A stretch of 64,000 bases of DNA, taken from positions 1 to 64,000 of IMG/VR virus record IMGVR_UViG_3300005747_000012; one strand, given 5' to 3'. Source of the stretch: a virus. The notes under the pieces are model-generated. The model was not told where the DNA came from and did not search any database. It saw nothing but the letters and a program-made list of their open reading frames with translations. Shown here piece after piece: positions 1-7,509 of the stretch. A program made the position numbers and the translations under genes. Within the stretch, counting starts at the first letter, position 1, and the number at the start of each line of letters is the position of its first letter.

Positions 1-26
1 TTTAATTCTTTATCGTATTTATTCAT
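1..26 (-). CDS. Start of a leftward gene cut by the window edge
   Basis: Only the first eight codons (MNKYDKEL) are inside the window. The ATG overlaps the stop of the gene to its right (ATGA) and a GAGG lies upstream, so it looks like the next gene of the leftward early operon. No function can be given. Confidence 0.45.
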
Positions 27-235
27 TTTTGTATTCCTCTTTCATCCAAAGCCGATTTCACAAATAGGTCAATCTTTTTAAGGCCATCTAATCCTCTTGT
101 TTTCATCAATAATTGTGGTGATATACCTCCAAAATTATAATTGGGACATCGAAACCACAACTTAGTTTTATCATGCTCATTAAAAAAAGTAAAGACTTTT
201 TTGTAAACTTTTTTTAATTCATAAAACTCCTTCAT
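23..235 (-). CDS. Small early protein, antitoxin-domain-like C-terminus
   Basis: 70 aa. The second half carries W..CPN, FGG.SP and GLDGLKKID, a pattern that recalls the toxin-binding domain of MbcA/ParS/Xre-type antitoxins, also found alone in some phage proteins. The N-terminal half is lysine-rich and helical. No toxin partner is visible beside it. The resemblance is by eye only; the protein may simply be an uncharacterised early phage protein. Last complete gene of the leftward early operon. Confidence 0.6.
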   Translation of the reverse strand: MKEFYELKKVYKKVFTFFNEHDKTKLWFRCPNYNFGGISPQLLMKTRGLDGLKKIDLFVKSALDERGIQK

Positions 236-247
236 ACTATCACTTCC

Positions 248-466
248 TTAATTTATGCAAATTGCATTTGGTTTTCGGTTTTCAAGCTCGGAAGTAAATT
301 CCCTATCCTGATAATATCCTACTATTGGAGTAAAATATACAGGCTGATATTCGTTTCCCTCATCATCTTTAGAATAGACTACTTCAAAATCATTACCTTC
401 TTTAATCAGCTCATTAAGCCCGTCTATAACTTCATTCATTTTTTCAATATATTCTGATAATTTCAT
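248..466 (-). CDS. Small hypothetical early protein
   Basis: 72 aa from the ATG at 466, which has GGAG about 9 bases upstream. A GTG at 472 is in frame but too close to the same ribosome site. Helical N-terminus (SEYIEKMNEVIDGLNELI) then short strands. No family recognised. A terminator separates it from the DUF932 gene upstream. Confidence 0.6.
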   Translation of the reverse strand: MKLSEYIEKMNEVIDGLNELIKEGNDFEVVYSKDDEGNEYQPVYFTPIVGYYQDREFTSELENRKPNAICIN

Positions 467-486
467 TTCCACATCTCCTTAAAAAT

Positions 487-506
487 GCCCCTCCATTCAG
501 AGGGGC
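487..506 (-). terminator. Intrinsic terminator after the DUF932 gene
   Basis: Perfect 7-bp stem GCCCCTC/GAGGGGC with a 6-base loop, followed in the leftward direction by ATTTTTAA. Confidence 0.7.
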
Positions 507-515
507 GATCTCCTT

Positions 516-1490
516 TTATGACACCAACTTAGTGATAATCCCCAATGCTCTTTGATTGAGATTAGCCCCATCACCAAACCATAGTTTATCTAGCCTAGAA
601 TCCTCATCGTTTCCACGTTCATACTGTAGGTATTCATTTACGGCATTGTAAGCTGCCCAAGCGGTTCCTTTAATAGAAGCCATGTCGTTTCCTCGTCCTT
701 TTTCAAAAAGAGGAATAATGTTTTCTAGGATACGTTGAGCTGGTTTCAATCCAAGTTTTTCCATTTCCACATATTTCTCACCAACAAACACAAGTTTAAC
801 ATAACGATCAAGGTCAGCTTGGCTTACAGTCCTATTTGCTAGGAATTTGTATTGCTCGGCTGTTGCCTCAAATTGTGCGTTAGCAAGGTTCATAATTTCA
901 GCTACTTTATCAAGGTTTTCTTGAAGGTTTTTAGTATGCTTCAATCTGATTAGTTGAGAAGCGTCATTGTTAGTCGCCATACTAAGTGTATTTTGACATA
1001 CAACTCTAATTGGAGTAAATCCAGCTCTCACAGAAACAAGCCCATCATGACCATTAGAAAGTAGGATATATTTTTCTACCGTGTCACCTTTAGCAATTTC
1101 AAGAGGGTCTTTGTTAATTTTGGCTAGTACCCAAATTCTCTTACCTTCTCTAAGTGAACCTGCTGTTTCAAACATTGCCTCACCCGATTCAATGAATGGG
1201 TCAAAAAATTTGAAAGCTTCTTTATTTTGAAGCGGTTGATATTTTTGGGAAACTACCCCAAGAATAGCTTCGGTGTCATCTCTGACAACAGCATTACTAG
1301 GTGCCTGAATACCGTTTTCAAGAAATAGCGGTCGTGTACTTACGTTCCAATCCAATCCGGCGGCGACAATAGCATCTTCAGTAGTTAGAGCTTCGTTAGG
1401 TTCAATAAAACGCCCGAGATTGTGCCAAGGTGCTTTTCCACGGTAAAACATTTGAGCTTCACCATTAATTAATTCTAATCCGTGTGCCAT
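516..1490 (-). CDS. DUF932 phage/plasmid-like protein
   Basis: 324 aa. Opens with MAHGLELINGEAQMFYRGKAPWHNLG, the typical start of the DUF932 (TIGR03299, phage/plasmid-like) family: a Met-Tyr-x-Gly then PWH.LG block. Family members are about 300-350 aa, so it is full length. Its biochemical role is unknown; homologues sit on phages and conjugative plasmids and are usually expressed early. AGGATTTCTTT precedes the ATG, and a TTGACA-17-TAATAT promoter lies at 1538-1566 with a terminator after the gene, so it is a single-gene unit. Confidence 0.85.
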   Translation of the reverse strand: MAHGLELINGEAQMFYRGKAPWHNLGRFIEPNEALTTEDAIVAAGLDWNVSTRPLFLENGIQAPSNAVVRDDTEAILGVVSQKYQPLQNKEAFKFFDPFIESGEAMFETAGSLREGKRIWVLAKINKDPLEIAKGDTVEKYILLSNGHDGLVSVRAGFTPIRVVCQNTLSMATNNDASQLIRLKHTKNLQENLDKVAEIMNLANAQFEATAEQYKFLANRTVSQADLDRYVKLVFVGEKYVEMEKLGLKPAQRILENIIPLFEKGRGNDMASIKGTAWAAYNAVNEYLQYERGNDEDSRLDKLWFGDGANLNQRALGIITKLVS

Positions 1491-1537
1491 AAAGAAATCC
1501 TTTTTTGTTTTAGGCTTTATTGCCTTTTGTTGTATTT

Positions 1538-1566
1538 ATATTACTAAAATCTAATTAAGATGTCAA
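1538..1566 (-). promoter_or_regulatory. Early sigma70-type promoter for the DUF932 gene
   Basis: On the minus strand TTGACA, 17-base spacer, TAATAT. Same box pair as the other early promoters in the window. Confidence 0.75.
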
Positions 1567-1673
1567 CATATTTTTTAAAAAAATAATTAAAAAAATGTCA
1601 ATCCCCAAACCTATTGAAATTGCTAGGGGTGGATTGGACTTACCCCAATTTGTCATCATTAACAATGTTGCCA

Positions 1674-2084
1674 TTATGCTACCTCACTAATCACTTTGTA
1701 AACCGGATTAACCGCAAACATAGTAGGAATGCGCTTAACCACACCATCTTTCTCAATCGCTACGGTTCTCATTAGTACCATTTCAGCACCTTTAAGCGGT
1801 CTAAAACTATCTACTGTGACAAAAGAATCATATTTTTTAGGGTTATATGTTACTTGTACCATATTAGCAGTGTCAACGTCAGAAAAAACTCCTAGTTCGC
1901 CCTTAACTCCAGCGTGTACGTTCTTAACACCTTCTATCAACACTCGCTGTCTGCCAGCCTCAGACACCTTAAAAACTGCATTTTTAACTATTACCATTTC
2001 TCTGTGGTCTCCGGCAACTAGACCTGTCTTAACATCTTTAACTGAAAATACATTTTTGTGTAAGTTAAAGTAAATAAATTTCAT
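1674..2084 (-). CDS. Conserved hypothetical phage protein (KFIYFNLHKNVFSVKD type)
   Basis: 136 aa. The start KFIYFNLHKNVFSVKD and the block KVSEAGRQRVL..GVKNVHAGV recall a short family seen repeatedly in phage genomes with no known role. Mostly beta-strand pattern, no cysteines or membrane segment. Its start overlaps the stop of the upstream gene by 4 bases, indicating translational coupling. Confidence 0.7.
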   Translation of the reverse strand: MKFIYFNLHKNVFSVKDVKTGLVAGDHREMVIVKNAVFKVSEAGRQRVLIEGVKNVHAGVKGELGVFSDVDTANMVQVTYNPKKYDSFVTVDSFRPLKGAEMVLMRTVAIEKDGVVKRIPTMFAVNPVYKVISEVA

Positions 2085-2533
2085 AATTCAATCCTCGTAA
2101 TATTAAATTGATGTTGAGTTTTTTCACCTTTTTCTATGGGGTTTGAAAACCTTCTTTTAACATAATTTACACTGCAATTTAATTTTTCAGCTAATTCTTC
2201 AAAATTATAAGCTTTTTCAATAATTTTTCCATTCAAATCTTTAGCAAAATATTTAAATCTAATAAAACCGTCAATGCAATAGTTTTCAATATTTAAAAAA
2301 TTATTTTCACCAAAATCATGCGTAGATTCATAAATTAAATTCCAATCCACATCATAAAATTTTAAATTTCTTACAAATAAGCTTGCATTAAACATATTTT
2401 TACGCTCTACAATATCACCTATTTCCACATACTTGCCACAAGACCTACCTAAAGTAGTTTGAGGAAATATTTTGTTAAATGAATCAATGGTTCCATCACT
2501 ATTATCAAATTCATTTATTTTTTGTCCAAACAT
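2081..2533 (-). CDS. Hypothetical protein with C-terminal helix-turn-helix-like segment
   Basis: 150 aa. Residues about 108-135 (YNFEELAEKLNCSVNYVKRR) look like a helix-turn-helix of the kind used by homing-endonuclease-associated or small DNA-binding proteins. The N-terminal 100 residues are strand-rich with many Phe/Tyr/Asn and match nothing I know. Part of the leftward operon; possibly DNA-binding, by inference only. Confidence 0.6.
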   Translation of the reverse strand: MFGQKINEFDNSDGTIDSFNKIFPQTTLGRSCGKYVEIGDIVERKNMFNASLFVRNLKFYDVDWNLIYESTHDFGENNFLNIENYCIDGFIRFKYFAKDLNGKIIEKAYNFEELAEKLNCSVNYVKRRFSNPIEKGEKTQHQFNITRIEL

Positions 2534-2563
2534 ATTGCCATCCTTTATTTCAGTGTTATTTTA

Positions 2564-2884
2564 TTATTTATTTTTTTTATTGTCAAGTATTTTTTTGTGA
2601 TAAAACTCATCCATTTCTTTATAAACTTTTTCTAAATCCACATTTTTAGAAACTAACAAATCTGTTGTTTTAAAATTTTCTTTATTTTCTAAATATTTCC
2701 TACATCTTTCACTAATTTTTGCTATATCAATATTGGTTGTCATAGCTACATCAGCCGGAATTTGACTTCCATATTCAGCTTGCATTTTTTCTATTTCATC
2801 AAGGTGATGATGAATAAGATAGATGTCTTCTGGCTCTAATACTAATTTATTTAAAATTTTATTTAGTTGTTCATCACTTAACAT
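2564..2884 (-). CDS. Small hypothetical helical protein
   Basis: 106 aa, almost wholly helical and charged, with a lysine-rich C-terminus. AGGATTT precedes the ATG. No family recognised. Confidence 0.6.
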   Translation of the reverse strand: MLSDEQLNKILNKLVLEPEDIYLIHHHLDEIEKMQAEYGSQIPADVAMTTNIDIAKISERCRKYLENKENFKTTDLLVSKNVDLEKVYKEMDEFYHKKILDNKKNK

Positions 2885-2885
2885 T

Positions 2886-2951
2886 TTAAATCCTCGTAGT
2901 TATAATTATTAAAACTATTAATAAAATAATATTTTTGAGCATTGGTGACAT
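2886..2951 (-). CDS. 21-aa single-span membrane peptide
   Basis: MSPMLKNIILLIVLIIITTRI: an almost continuous hydrophobic stretch of about 15 residues. AGGAGGATT stands upstream of the ATG and the stop is one base from the next start, so it fits the operon. Phages often carry such peptides; role unknown. Confidence 0.45.
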   Translation of the reverse strand: MSPMLKNIILLIVLIIITTRI

Positions 2952-2953
2952 TT

Positions 2954-3109
2954 TTAATCCTCCTTCATAAGCGTGGAATTTTCTTTAGATATTTCACCAA
3001 AATAAACTCTTGCTTCAATTAAAGCGGTTCTCATGTCAAAATTTTTCATCAAATGTTTCAGAATCTTTTCGGTATGCTCTAGTCTGTTTTCTAACTCTTG
3101 TTTTGTCAT
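2954..3109 (-). CDS. Small hypothetical coiled-coil protein
   Basis: 51 aa, MTKQELENRLEHTEKILKHL..., helical with heptad-like Leu/Ile spacing. Excellent AGGAGGATTTG before the ATG and an AGGAGG in its own last codons serving the next gene. Confidence 0.55.
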   Translation of the reverse strand: MTKQELENRLEHTEKILKHLMKNFDMRTALIEARVYFGEISKENSTLMKED

Positions 3110-3162
3110 CAAATCCTCCTACACCAAAAACATTGGGTTTGTGTCGTTTTTATTTTCCAATT

Positions 3163-3333
3163 CTAAAACTCATTTTTTCGCCTCCTAAAGCGTTTTCCTG
3201 TTAGTTGTTCATATTCTTGTTTAAGTAATTTAATATCAGCAGGGTTTCCACATATAATCCTACGCAATTCTTTTTCTTCTTCCTCATAGCTTTTACACCA
3301 TGAGATAAATTGTGGTTTATAATCCTCTTTCAT
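3163..3333 (-). CDS. Small basic hypothetical protein
   Basis: 56 aa, MKEDYKPQFISWCKSYEEEE then a basic tail ending RFRRRKNEF. The start overlaps the upstream stop (ATGA). No family recognised. Confidence 0.55.
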   Translation of the reverse strand: MKEDYKPQFISWCKSYEEEEKELRRIICGNPADIKLLKQEYEQLTGKRFRRRKNEF

Positions 3334-3599
3334 TCTTCTACCTCTTCAATCCCCGTAATAGATACATAATTATGGTCATATTCAGGGTCAAATCCATATT
3401 CAGCAATCATTGGAATATCAAAAACTTTTAATCCAAAGCTTTCTATTTCAAACAATACATCACTTCTTTGTTCGTGGTCAATATCATTGTCCACATCCAA
3501 TTCTAAATCATCAATTACTTGTTTGTCAAGCACTTTTGTAAAATGGCATTTATAATTTGCCCCATCACGATAAAATAAATTTACTTTAACTTTTTTCAT
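3330..3599 (-). CDS. Small acidic hypothetical protein
   Basis: 89 aa from the ATG at 3599, chosen because AGAGGTG lies just upstream; the reading frame is open to 3620. Strand-rich start (KKVKVNLFYRDG) and an acidic centre (DVDNDIDHEQRSD). No family recognised. Confidence 0.6.
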   Translation of the reverse strand: MKKVKVNLFYRDGANYKCHFTKVLDKQVIDDLELDVDNDIDHEQRSDVLFEIESFGLKVFDIPMIAEYGFDPEYDHNYVSITGIEEVEE

Positions 3600-3871
3600 A
3601 ACACCTCTAGTCTGTTCCATCCTAATTTCATATCTGCATGGAAACGATAGGTTTCCACATCACCATTTTTTTCTATCCATCTATCAATGCCACGTTTAGC
3701 ATTTTCAATAGTTTCACAGTAAAATTCCACATCGGGCGCATAGACAATAAATTCTGGTTCATTATCCACACCTAAAAGGTCTTGATATTCACCTTCCCCA
3801 TACTTCCAAGGATTGCGGTCAATATAAATCCCCTTATATTCTACCACGCTTCGCCCCTTGTGTCTACCCAT
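3596..3871 (-). CDS. Small hypothetical protein
   Basis: Up to 91 aa. The ATG at 3871 has no ribosome site; a GTG at 3847 with AAGGGG upstream may be the true start, giving VEYKGIYIDRNPWKY... . Contains a helix ETIENAKRGIDRWIEKN. Overlaps its neighbours at both ends. Confidence 0.55.
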   Translation of the reverse strand: MGRHKGRSVVEYKGIYIDRNPWKYGEGEYQDLLGVDNEPEFIVYAPDVEFYCETIENAKRGIDRWIEKNGDVETYRFHADMKLGWNRLEVL

Positions 3872-4350
3872 ATTTTTGCTTGAAGTTGATGTGCTAACAC
3901 ACCGATTTTTTGTGCCATTTCTTTAATTTTTTGAGCAACTTCTCGGTAGCGTTTTGGTGTTAGACTACCCTCAATTTTTGCCCATCGAATCATCCAAAGG
4001 TCAATGGTAACTTCTTCACTTGTATGCGGTCTATAAATATTATCGAAGAAAGCTTTAGTTTTTAAACTGCTATCTTTCTTTGCGCCAAGAATTGTCTTGA
4101 CTTCTTTTACAGTAATATTATCATTTGCATTTAATATTGCCAAAGCTTTTTTCTTTTGACTGTCAAAAGTTGTTACCTTACAATTTCCTTTGTGTTTTAG
4201 GAATTTCTCTAAACTAATACAATTCATTCTAACTGTATTGTTTGGGGATAATGCCGACATAATACCAGCTACCTTTATAAGAGGCACATTGTAAACCTCT
4301 GATAATGTTTTGCAATAATCGTGAATGTCAAAATACCAATTGTGTGCCAT
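3841..4350 (-). CDS. HhH/glycosylase-fold-like phage protein
   Basis: 169 aa. The sequence SALSPNNTVRMNCISLEKFL, then SLKTKAFFDNIYRP and VTIDLWMIRWA, follows the order of an uncharacterised phage family whose pattern (aaiSPn..w..N, K..aF..ni, vTiD.h..R) resembles helix-hairpin-helix DNA glycosylase folds. No catalytic residue can be assigned from sequence alone. First gene of the leftward early operon: strong AGGAGGTG ribosome site and promoter at 4374-4402. Confidence 0.6.
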   Translation of the reverse strand: MAHNWYFDIHDYCKTLSEVYNVPLIKVAGIMSALSPNNTVRMNCISLEKFLKHKGNCKVTTFDSQKKKALAILNANDNITVKEVKTILGAKKDSSLKTKAFFDNIYRPHTSEEVTIDLWMIRWAKIEGSLTPKRYREVAQKIKEMAQKIGVLAHQLQAKIWVDTRGEAW

Positions 4351-4373
4351 GTCTGCACCTCCTTTCTAAAGTC

Positions 4374-4402
4374 ATATTAATTGATCTTAGCTAAAAAGTC
4401 AA
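4374..4402 (-). promoter_or_regulatory. Early promoter of the leftward 4.35-1.7 kb operon
   Basis: Minus strand TTGACT, 17 bases, TAATAT; lies back to back with the rightward early promoter at 4448. Confidence 0.75.
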
Positions 4403-4447
4403 CATCAAAAACAAACTAAAAAAATATTTTTTTAATTAAAATAATTG

Positions 4448-4476
4448 TTGACAGGGTAGGTAGGGTGTAGTAATAT
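4448..4476 (+). promoter_or_regulatory. Early promoter, rightward
   Basis: TTGACA, 17-base spacer, TAATAT. Drives the 4546 gene and the genes behind it. Confidence 0.8.
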
Positions 4477-4545
4477 TTCATTGAGCATAACTAACAAAGG
4501 AAAAATTATGCTAACAATATTACATATTTCACAGGAGGTAAATTA

Positions 4546-4755
4546 ATGACTAGGAATGAATTGGAAAATGAAGTAGTAGAACAGTGCAACAGTATTATTA
4601 ATGAAATTGAATGTCGTGATGGACAACCGTTTGATGGCGAGCTATTTGATGCGTTATGTTATCTTGACAGTGTAAAAGATGCTCTTGAAATGTTAAATAA
4701 TGATGATTATGAGGATTACACAAAGATTTTTAAAAACGAGAATGAATATGAATAA
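4546..4755 (+). CDS. Small acidic early protein
   Basis: 69 aa, helical and acidic with an NDDYEDYTK stretch near the end. AGGAGGTAAATTA precedes the ATG. No family recognised. Confidence 0.6.
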   Translation: MTRNELENEVVEQCNSIINEIECRDGQPFDGELFDALCYLDSVKDALEMLNNDDYEDYTKIFKNENEYE

Positions 4756-4930
4756 TTTAAAAACTATTGATTTTGGTGACGGTAATGACGGTACTACAGG
4801 ACTTGAAAACATATCAATAAAACCTGTTGTCAATGGCTATGTCGTGACCTATTCAAGCGATGAAGGTGACGAGGAATTTGTTTATACAAATAAAAAAGAA
4901 ATGATGCTTGACATTAGTAAAAGCTTGTAG
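4748..4930 (+). CDS. Small hypothetical early protein
   Basis: 60 aa from ATG 4748 (MNNLKTIDFGDGNDG...), picked because an ACGAG lies 7 bases upstream; ATG 4742 is also possible. The pattern IKPVVNGYVVTYSSDEG.E.FVYTNKKEMM is a short beta fold common in phage early genes. Overlaps the upstream gene. Confidence 0.55.
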   Translation: MNNLKTIDFGDGNDGTTGLENISIKPVVNGYVVTYSSDEGDEEFVYTNKKEMMLDISKSL

Positions 4931-4953
4931 TAATGTGTTTTTAGGAGGTATTT

Positions 4954-5391
4954 ATGATATTTGAATTATTTTTTGGCGGTATAACACATCATTATATTGC
5001 ATCACAATTAAATTATTGTAATGTCATAAACAAATCAGTAGGCACAATAAAACATGGCTATGGTGCAATATTGATAGGAAACGAAAAAAATAGAGGTGGT
5101 ATAATTGTTGGAAAAGACTCAGCTTGCGGTAATATTTACGGTGGTTTAGGTTCATTTTCTTCTTTTAAAAAAAATTTAAACTTGATAGTGGGCGCATATA
5201 ATGTCAATAGAAAAGAGTTTTATGACAGAAAAATTACACCGTTTTCAGTTTTTGGGGTTACACCAATAGTAGGGTTAAATTATAAATTACCATTGTATAA
5301 AAAAACATACAAAAAGAGAAATTTAAAAATATCATTTGACACCATAGTATCTTTAGGTATAATAACCCATGGGCTATCAGTCACTTTTTAA
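4954..5391 (+). CDS. Beta-rich protein, outer-membrane-barrel-like
   Basis: 145 aa. Alternating polar/hydrophobic strands with many Gly/Tyr and a C-terminal Phe, as in small outer-membrane barrels. The start MIFELFFGGITHHYI is hydrophobic but not a clear signal peptide. Strong TAGGAGGT ribosome site. A barrel could alter the host surface, but this is inference and a soluble beta protein is equally possible. Confidence 0.55.
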   Translation: MIFELFFGGITHHYIASQLNYCNVINKSVGTIKHGYGAILIGNEKNRGGIIVGKDSACGNIYGGLGSFSSFKKNLNLIVGAYNVNRKEFYDRKITPFSVFGVTPIVGLNYKLPLYKKTYKKRNLKISFDTIVSLGIITHGLSVTF

Positions 5392-5401
5392 AAGGGAAAA
5401 A

Positions 5402-5794
5402 ATGGGCAGAAATAGGTTTGACATAAGTAAAGAAGAATTAAATAAAAAATTAAATAAAAATAATTTTAACAAAACTAGAACGGCAAAAGATGTTGGCTGT
5501 AGTTTAACCACCTTAAAATCATTGTTAAAACACCATGATATTATTTTTATTGGTAAATCGGGAAATCCTGATATAAAATCAACTATATATTTTAATGAAA
5601 AAAAAATAAAAGAAATGTTTCAAAATGGTGAGAAAATTAAAAATATTGCAAAACATTTTGGGTGTAAAGAATATTTAGTTAGAAAAAGGTTAATTAAAGA
5701 ATTTGGAAGAAAAAAATATGGTTTTTTGAAAAACATTTATAAATGGCACAAAAAAAACAAAAAAAAATTGCCATTTGAATATAAAATAATATAG
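5402..5794 (+). CDS. Putative DNA-binding protein with two HTH-like motifs
   Basis: 130 aa from ATG 5402 (MGRNRFDISKEEL), after the upstream stop; the frame is open from 5369. Two similar helix-turn-helix segments, TRTAKDVGCSLTTLKSLL and IKNIAKHFGCKEYLVRKRL, each with a central GC, suggest a duplicated homeodomain-like/HTH fold. Very basic overall. Probably binds DNA; target unknown. Confidence 0.6.
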   Translation: MGRNRFDISKEELNKKLNKNNFNKTRTAKDVGCSLTTLKSLLKHHDIIFIGKSGNPDIKSTIYFNEKKIKEMFQNGEKIKNIAKHFGCKEYLVRKRLIKEFGRKKYGFLKNIYKWHKKNKKKLPFEYKII

Positions 5795-5801
5795 GTGAAA
5801 C

Positions 5802-5966
5802 ATGGAAAAAATTAAAAACAAAGAAGAATTTAAAGAAAAAGTTGAAATATACAATATTTTAATTAAAATAGAACGTGCTATCGAAAATAAAGATGATTTA
5901 AGTCTTTCAGTGCTTTTAACTATATTAAAAAATAAAAATATTGAAATAATTCAAGAAAATAATTGA
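5802..5966 (+). CDS. 54-aa hypothetical protein
   Basis: MEKIKNKEEFKEKVEIYNIL..., helical, lysine/glutamate-rich. AGGTGAAAC precedes the ATG; the stop overlaps the next promoter's -35 box. No family recognised. Confidence 0.5.
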   Translation: MEKIKNKEEFKEKVEIYNILIKIERAIENKDDLSLSVLLTILKNKNIEIIQENN

Positions 5967-5991
5967 CATAACATACTATTTGGTTTAATAT
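5963..5991 (+). promoter_or_regulatory. Early promoter
   Basis: TTGACA, 17 bases, TAATAT, upstream of the 6014 gene. Confidence 0.75.
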
Positions 5992-6013
5992 GTTTTTAAC
6001 TTAGGAGGTTATC

Positions 6014-6205
6014 ATGTTAAAAATGATAAAAGTATTTATAACTAGTGGCGACATTAAATTGCTAGAAGAAACATTAAATTTATTACTTGATTACGAGGTA
6101 GAACAATTTGACGATGACGCTAGGAATACGGTCATAAGCTTGTCACGACTTATTAATGATTTTAAAGAAGAAATAAAACAAAACACAATAACATTTGACA
6201 GATAG
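6014..6205 (+). CDS. 63-aa hypothetical protein
   Basis: Helical and acidic (DIKLLEETLNLLLDYEVEQFDDDARN). AGGAGGTTATC before the ATG. Precedes the clamp-like gene. No family recognised. Confidence 0.55.
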   Translation: MLKMIKVFITSGDIKLLEETLNLLLDYEVEQFDDDARNTVISLSRLINDFKEEIKQNTITFDR

Positions 6206-6252
6206 TTAAGCTTATGTTAACATGGTTTCAGAGATAACGCATGGAGGTAACG

Positions 6253-6831
6253 ATGCAAAAAATTAGTAAAAAAACACTGGAATTAGTATTAAAAAGTTTT
6301 GAGGCGGTTTCTAAGGATGAAGTAAGGACTAACCTTAACGCAGTAAGATTAGGTAGTGATGATAATGGTTTAATTGTCGAGTCATGTGACGGACATATAT
6401 TATCACGACATTTTGTTGACGAACCAGAATTGACCATTGACGAGGATATTTTGATTCATAGAGATTCTAAGCCTAAATTAAAAAGCTTTATGACTACTAA
6501 CAAACATGACCATTCATTTTTGATTGATACCAATGTAGAGGAAAATAGGAATTTGAGAATATTTACATCTGATAATAGAGATGGAGTAATTTTGTCGGTA
6601 GTTTTTAGAGAATATGCCAAAACTGACTCTATTATTCCAAAAGTCAATCACGATGATTATTTAGAGATTAATTTTAACCCTGACTTATTAGCAAAATTAT
6701 ATAAAAGCCTCAATGGGGAAAAAAGAAACCCTAAAGTAAAATTATTGGTTAAAAAAGACAGTCCAATGTCTCCAATAGTTGTAGAAAGCGGTCGGGATAA
6801 TATTGGTTTACTAATGCCATTAAAAGTTTAA
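6253..6831 (+). CDS. DNA sliding clamp-like protein (short beta-clamp relative)
   Basis: 192 aa from ATG 6253, preceded by GGAGGTAACG; the ATG at 6241 is upstream of that site and unlikely. Residues about 22-50 (VRTNLNAVRLGSDDNGLI then CDGHILSR) resemble the beta clamp motif with a DGH.L signature, and the C-terminus (SPIVVES....GLLMPLKV) resembles the clamp tail MPMRL. Bacterial DnaN is about 366 aa with three domains; this has room for fewer than two, so a ring would need more subunits, or it may be a clamp mimic. Role by inference: processivity factor for phage replication. Confidence 0.6.
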   Translation: MQKISKKTLELVLKSFEAVSKDEVRTNLNAVRLGSDDNGLIVESCDGHILSRHFVDEPELTIDEDILIHRDSKPKLKSFMTTNKHDHSFLIDTNVEENRNLRIFTSDNRDGVILSVVFREYAKTDSIIPKVNHDDYLEINFNPDLLAKLYKSLNGEKRNPKVKLLVKKDSPMSPIVVESGRDNIGLLMPLKV

Positions 6832-6838
6832 AAAAGCG

Positions 6839-6867
6839 TTGACAGGTTGTGCTTAGTGTAGTAATAT
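6839..6867 (+). promoter_or_regulatory. Early promoter
   Basis: TTGACA, 17 bases, TAATAT; preceded by AAAAAGCG as at 7359. Confidence 0.75.
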
Positions 6868-6884
6868 TCTTGTAGGAGGTAGCG

Positions 6885-7076
6885 ATGAACTACATAAAAC
6901 GATTAGAACATGAATTGCAGGAAGCACAGCTTGACAAGCAAAAAGCCGATGAGATTGTAAATGAACTTTTTAAATATCTCAATAGCTCCAAATTTCAATG
7001 CGGTGACGAATTAGACAATTATGTCAATATTAAAGATATAATGACATATCTTGACAGAATTAGGAGTGTACTATGA
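6885..7076 (+). CDS. 63-aa coiled-coil-like protein
   Basis: MNYIKRLEHELQEAQLDKQKADEIVNELF: continuous amphipathic helix. GGAGGTAGCG before ATG; stop overlaps next start (ATGA). Confidence 0.55.
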   Translation: MNYIKRLEHELQEAQLDKQKADEIVNELFKYLNSSKFQCGDELDNYVNIKDIMTYLDRIRSVL

Positions 7077-7375
7077 ATATTGACCCGTTTACATTAATCC
7101 AAAAAGGTGACATTGTTCAACTAAACGACATGGGTTTAAGTTATTTTGAACCAGAACGATATGCAAATGTTGACCTTGAAGTTATTAATACTCGAATTGA
7201 CCACTATGAAAAAGGAGAGTGTACTAAAGATAATGATGGCATTGAAAGACCAAATTGCACTTGTTATAGGTTTTTTGACCTACGACAAATTGGCACCGAT
7301 ATTGTTCTTAAAGATGCTATGTTTAATGAGTTAACTTTAAAAGAAATTAAAAAAAGCGTTGACAGTGACAGGTAA
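7073..7375 (+). CDS. Hypothetical early protein
   Basis: 100 aa; ..IQKGDIVQLNDMGLSYF, a short beta pattern, then a Cys pair (PNCTCYRFFDLRQ). Translationally coupled to the previous gene. No family recognised. Confidence 0.55.
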   Translation: MNIDPFTLIQKGDIVQLNDMGLSYFEPERYANVDLEVINTRIDHYEKGECTKDNDGIERPNCTCYRFFDLRQIGTDIVLKDAMFNELTLKEIKKSVDSDR

Positions 7376-7387
7376 TTGTAGTAATAT
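7359..7387 (+). promoter_or_regulatory. Early promoter
   Basis: TTGACA, 17 bases, TAATAT; overlaps the end of the previous gene. Confidence 0.75.
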
Positions 7388-7416
7388 AATTATAGAAACA
7401 AAGCACAAAGGTAACG

Positions 7417-7509
7417 ATGGATGCTAACGAAATGGTTGTAAATATAATATTAACTATTCTTTGCCTAACGGCTTTTGGATTATTGTGGGCTTTTTGGAGT
7501 GACATATGA
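7417..7509 (+). CDS. 30-aa single-span membrane peptide
   Basis: MDANEMVVNIILTILCLTAF... with about 20 hydrophobic residues. AAAGGTAACG before the ATG; the stop overlaps the next ATG (ATGA). Role unknown. Confidence 0.5.
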   Translation: MDANEMVVNIILTILCLTAFGLLWAFWSDI

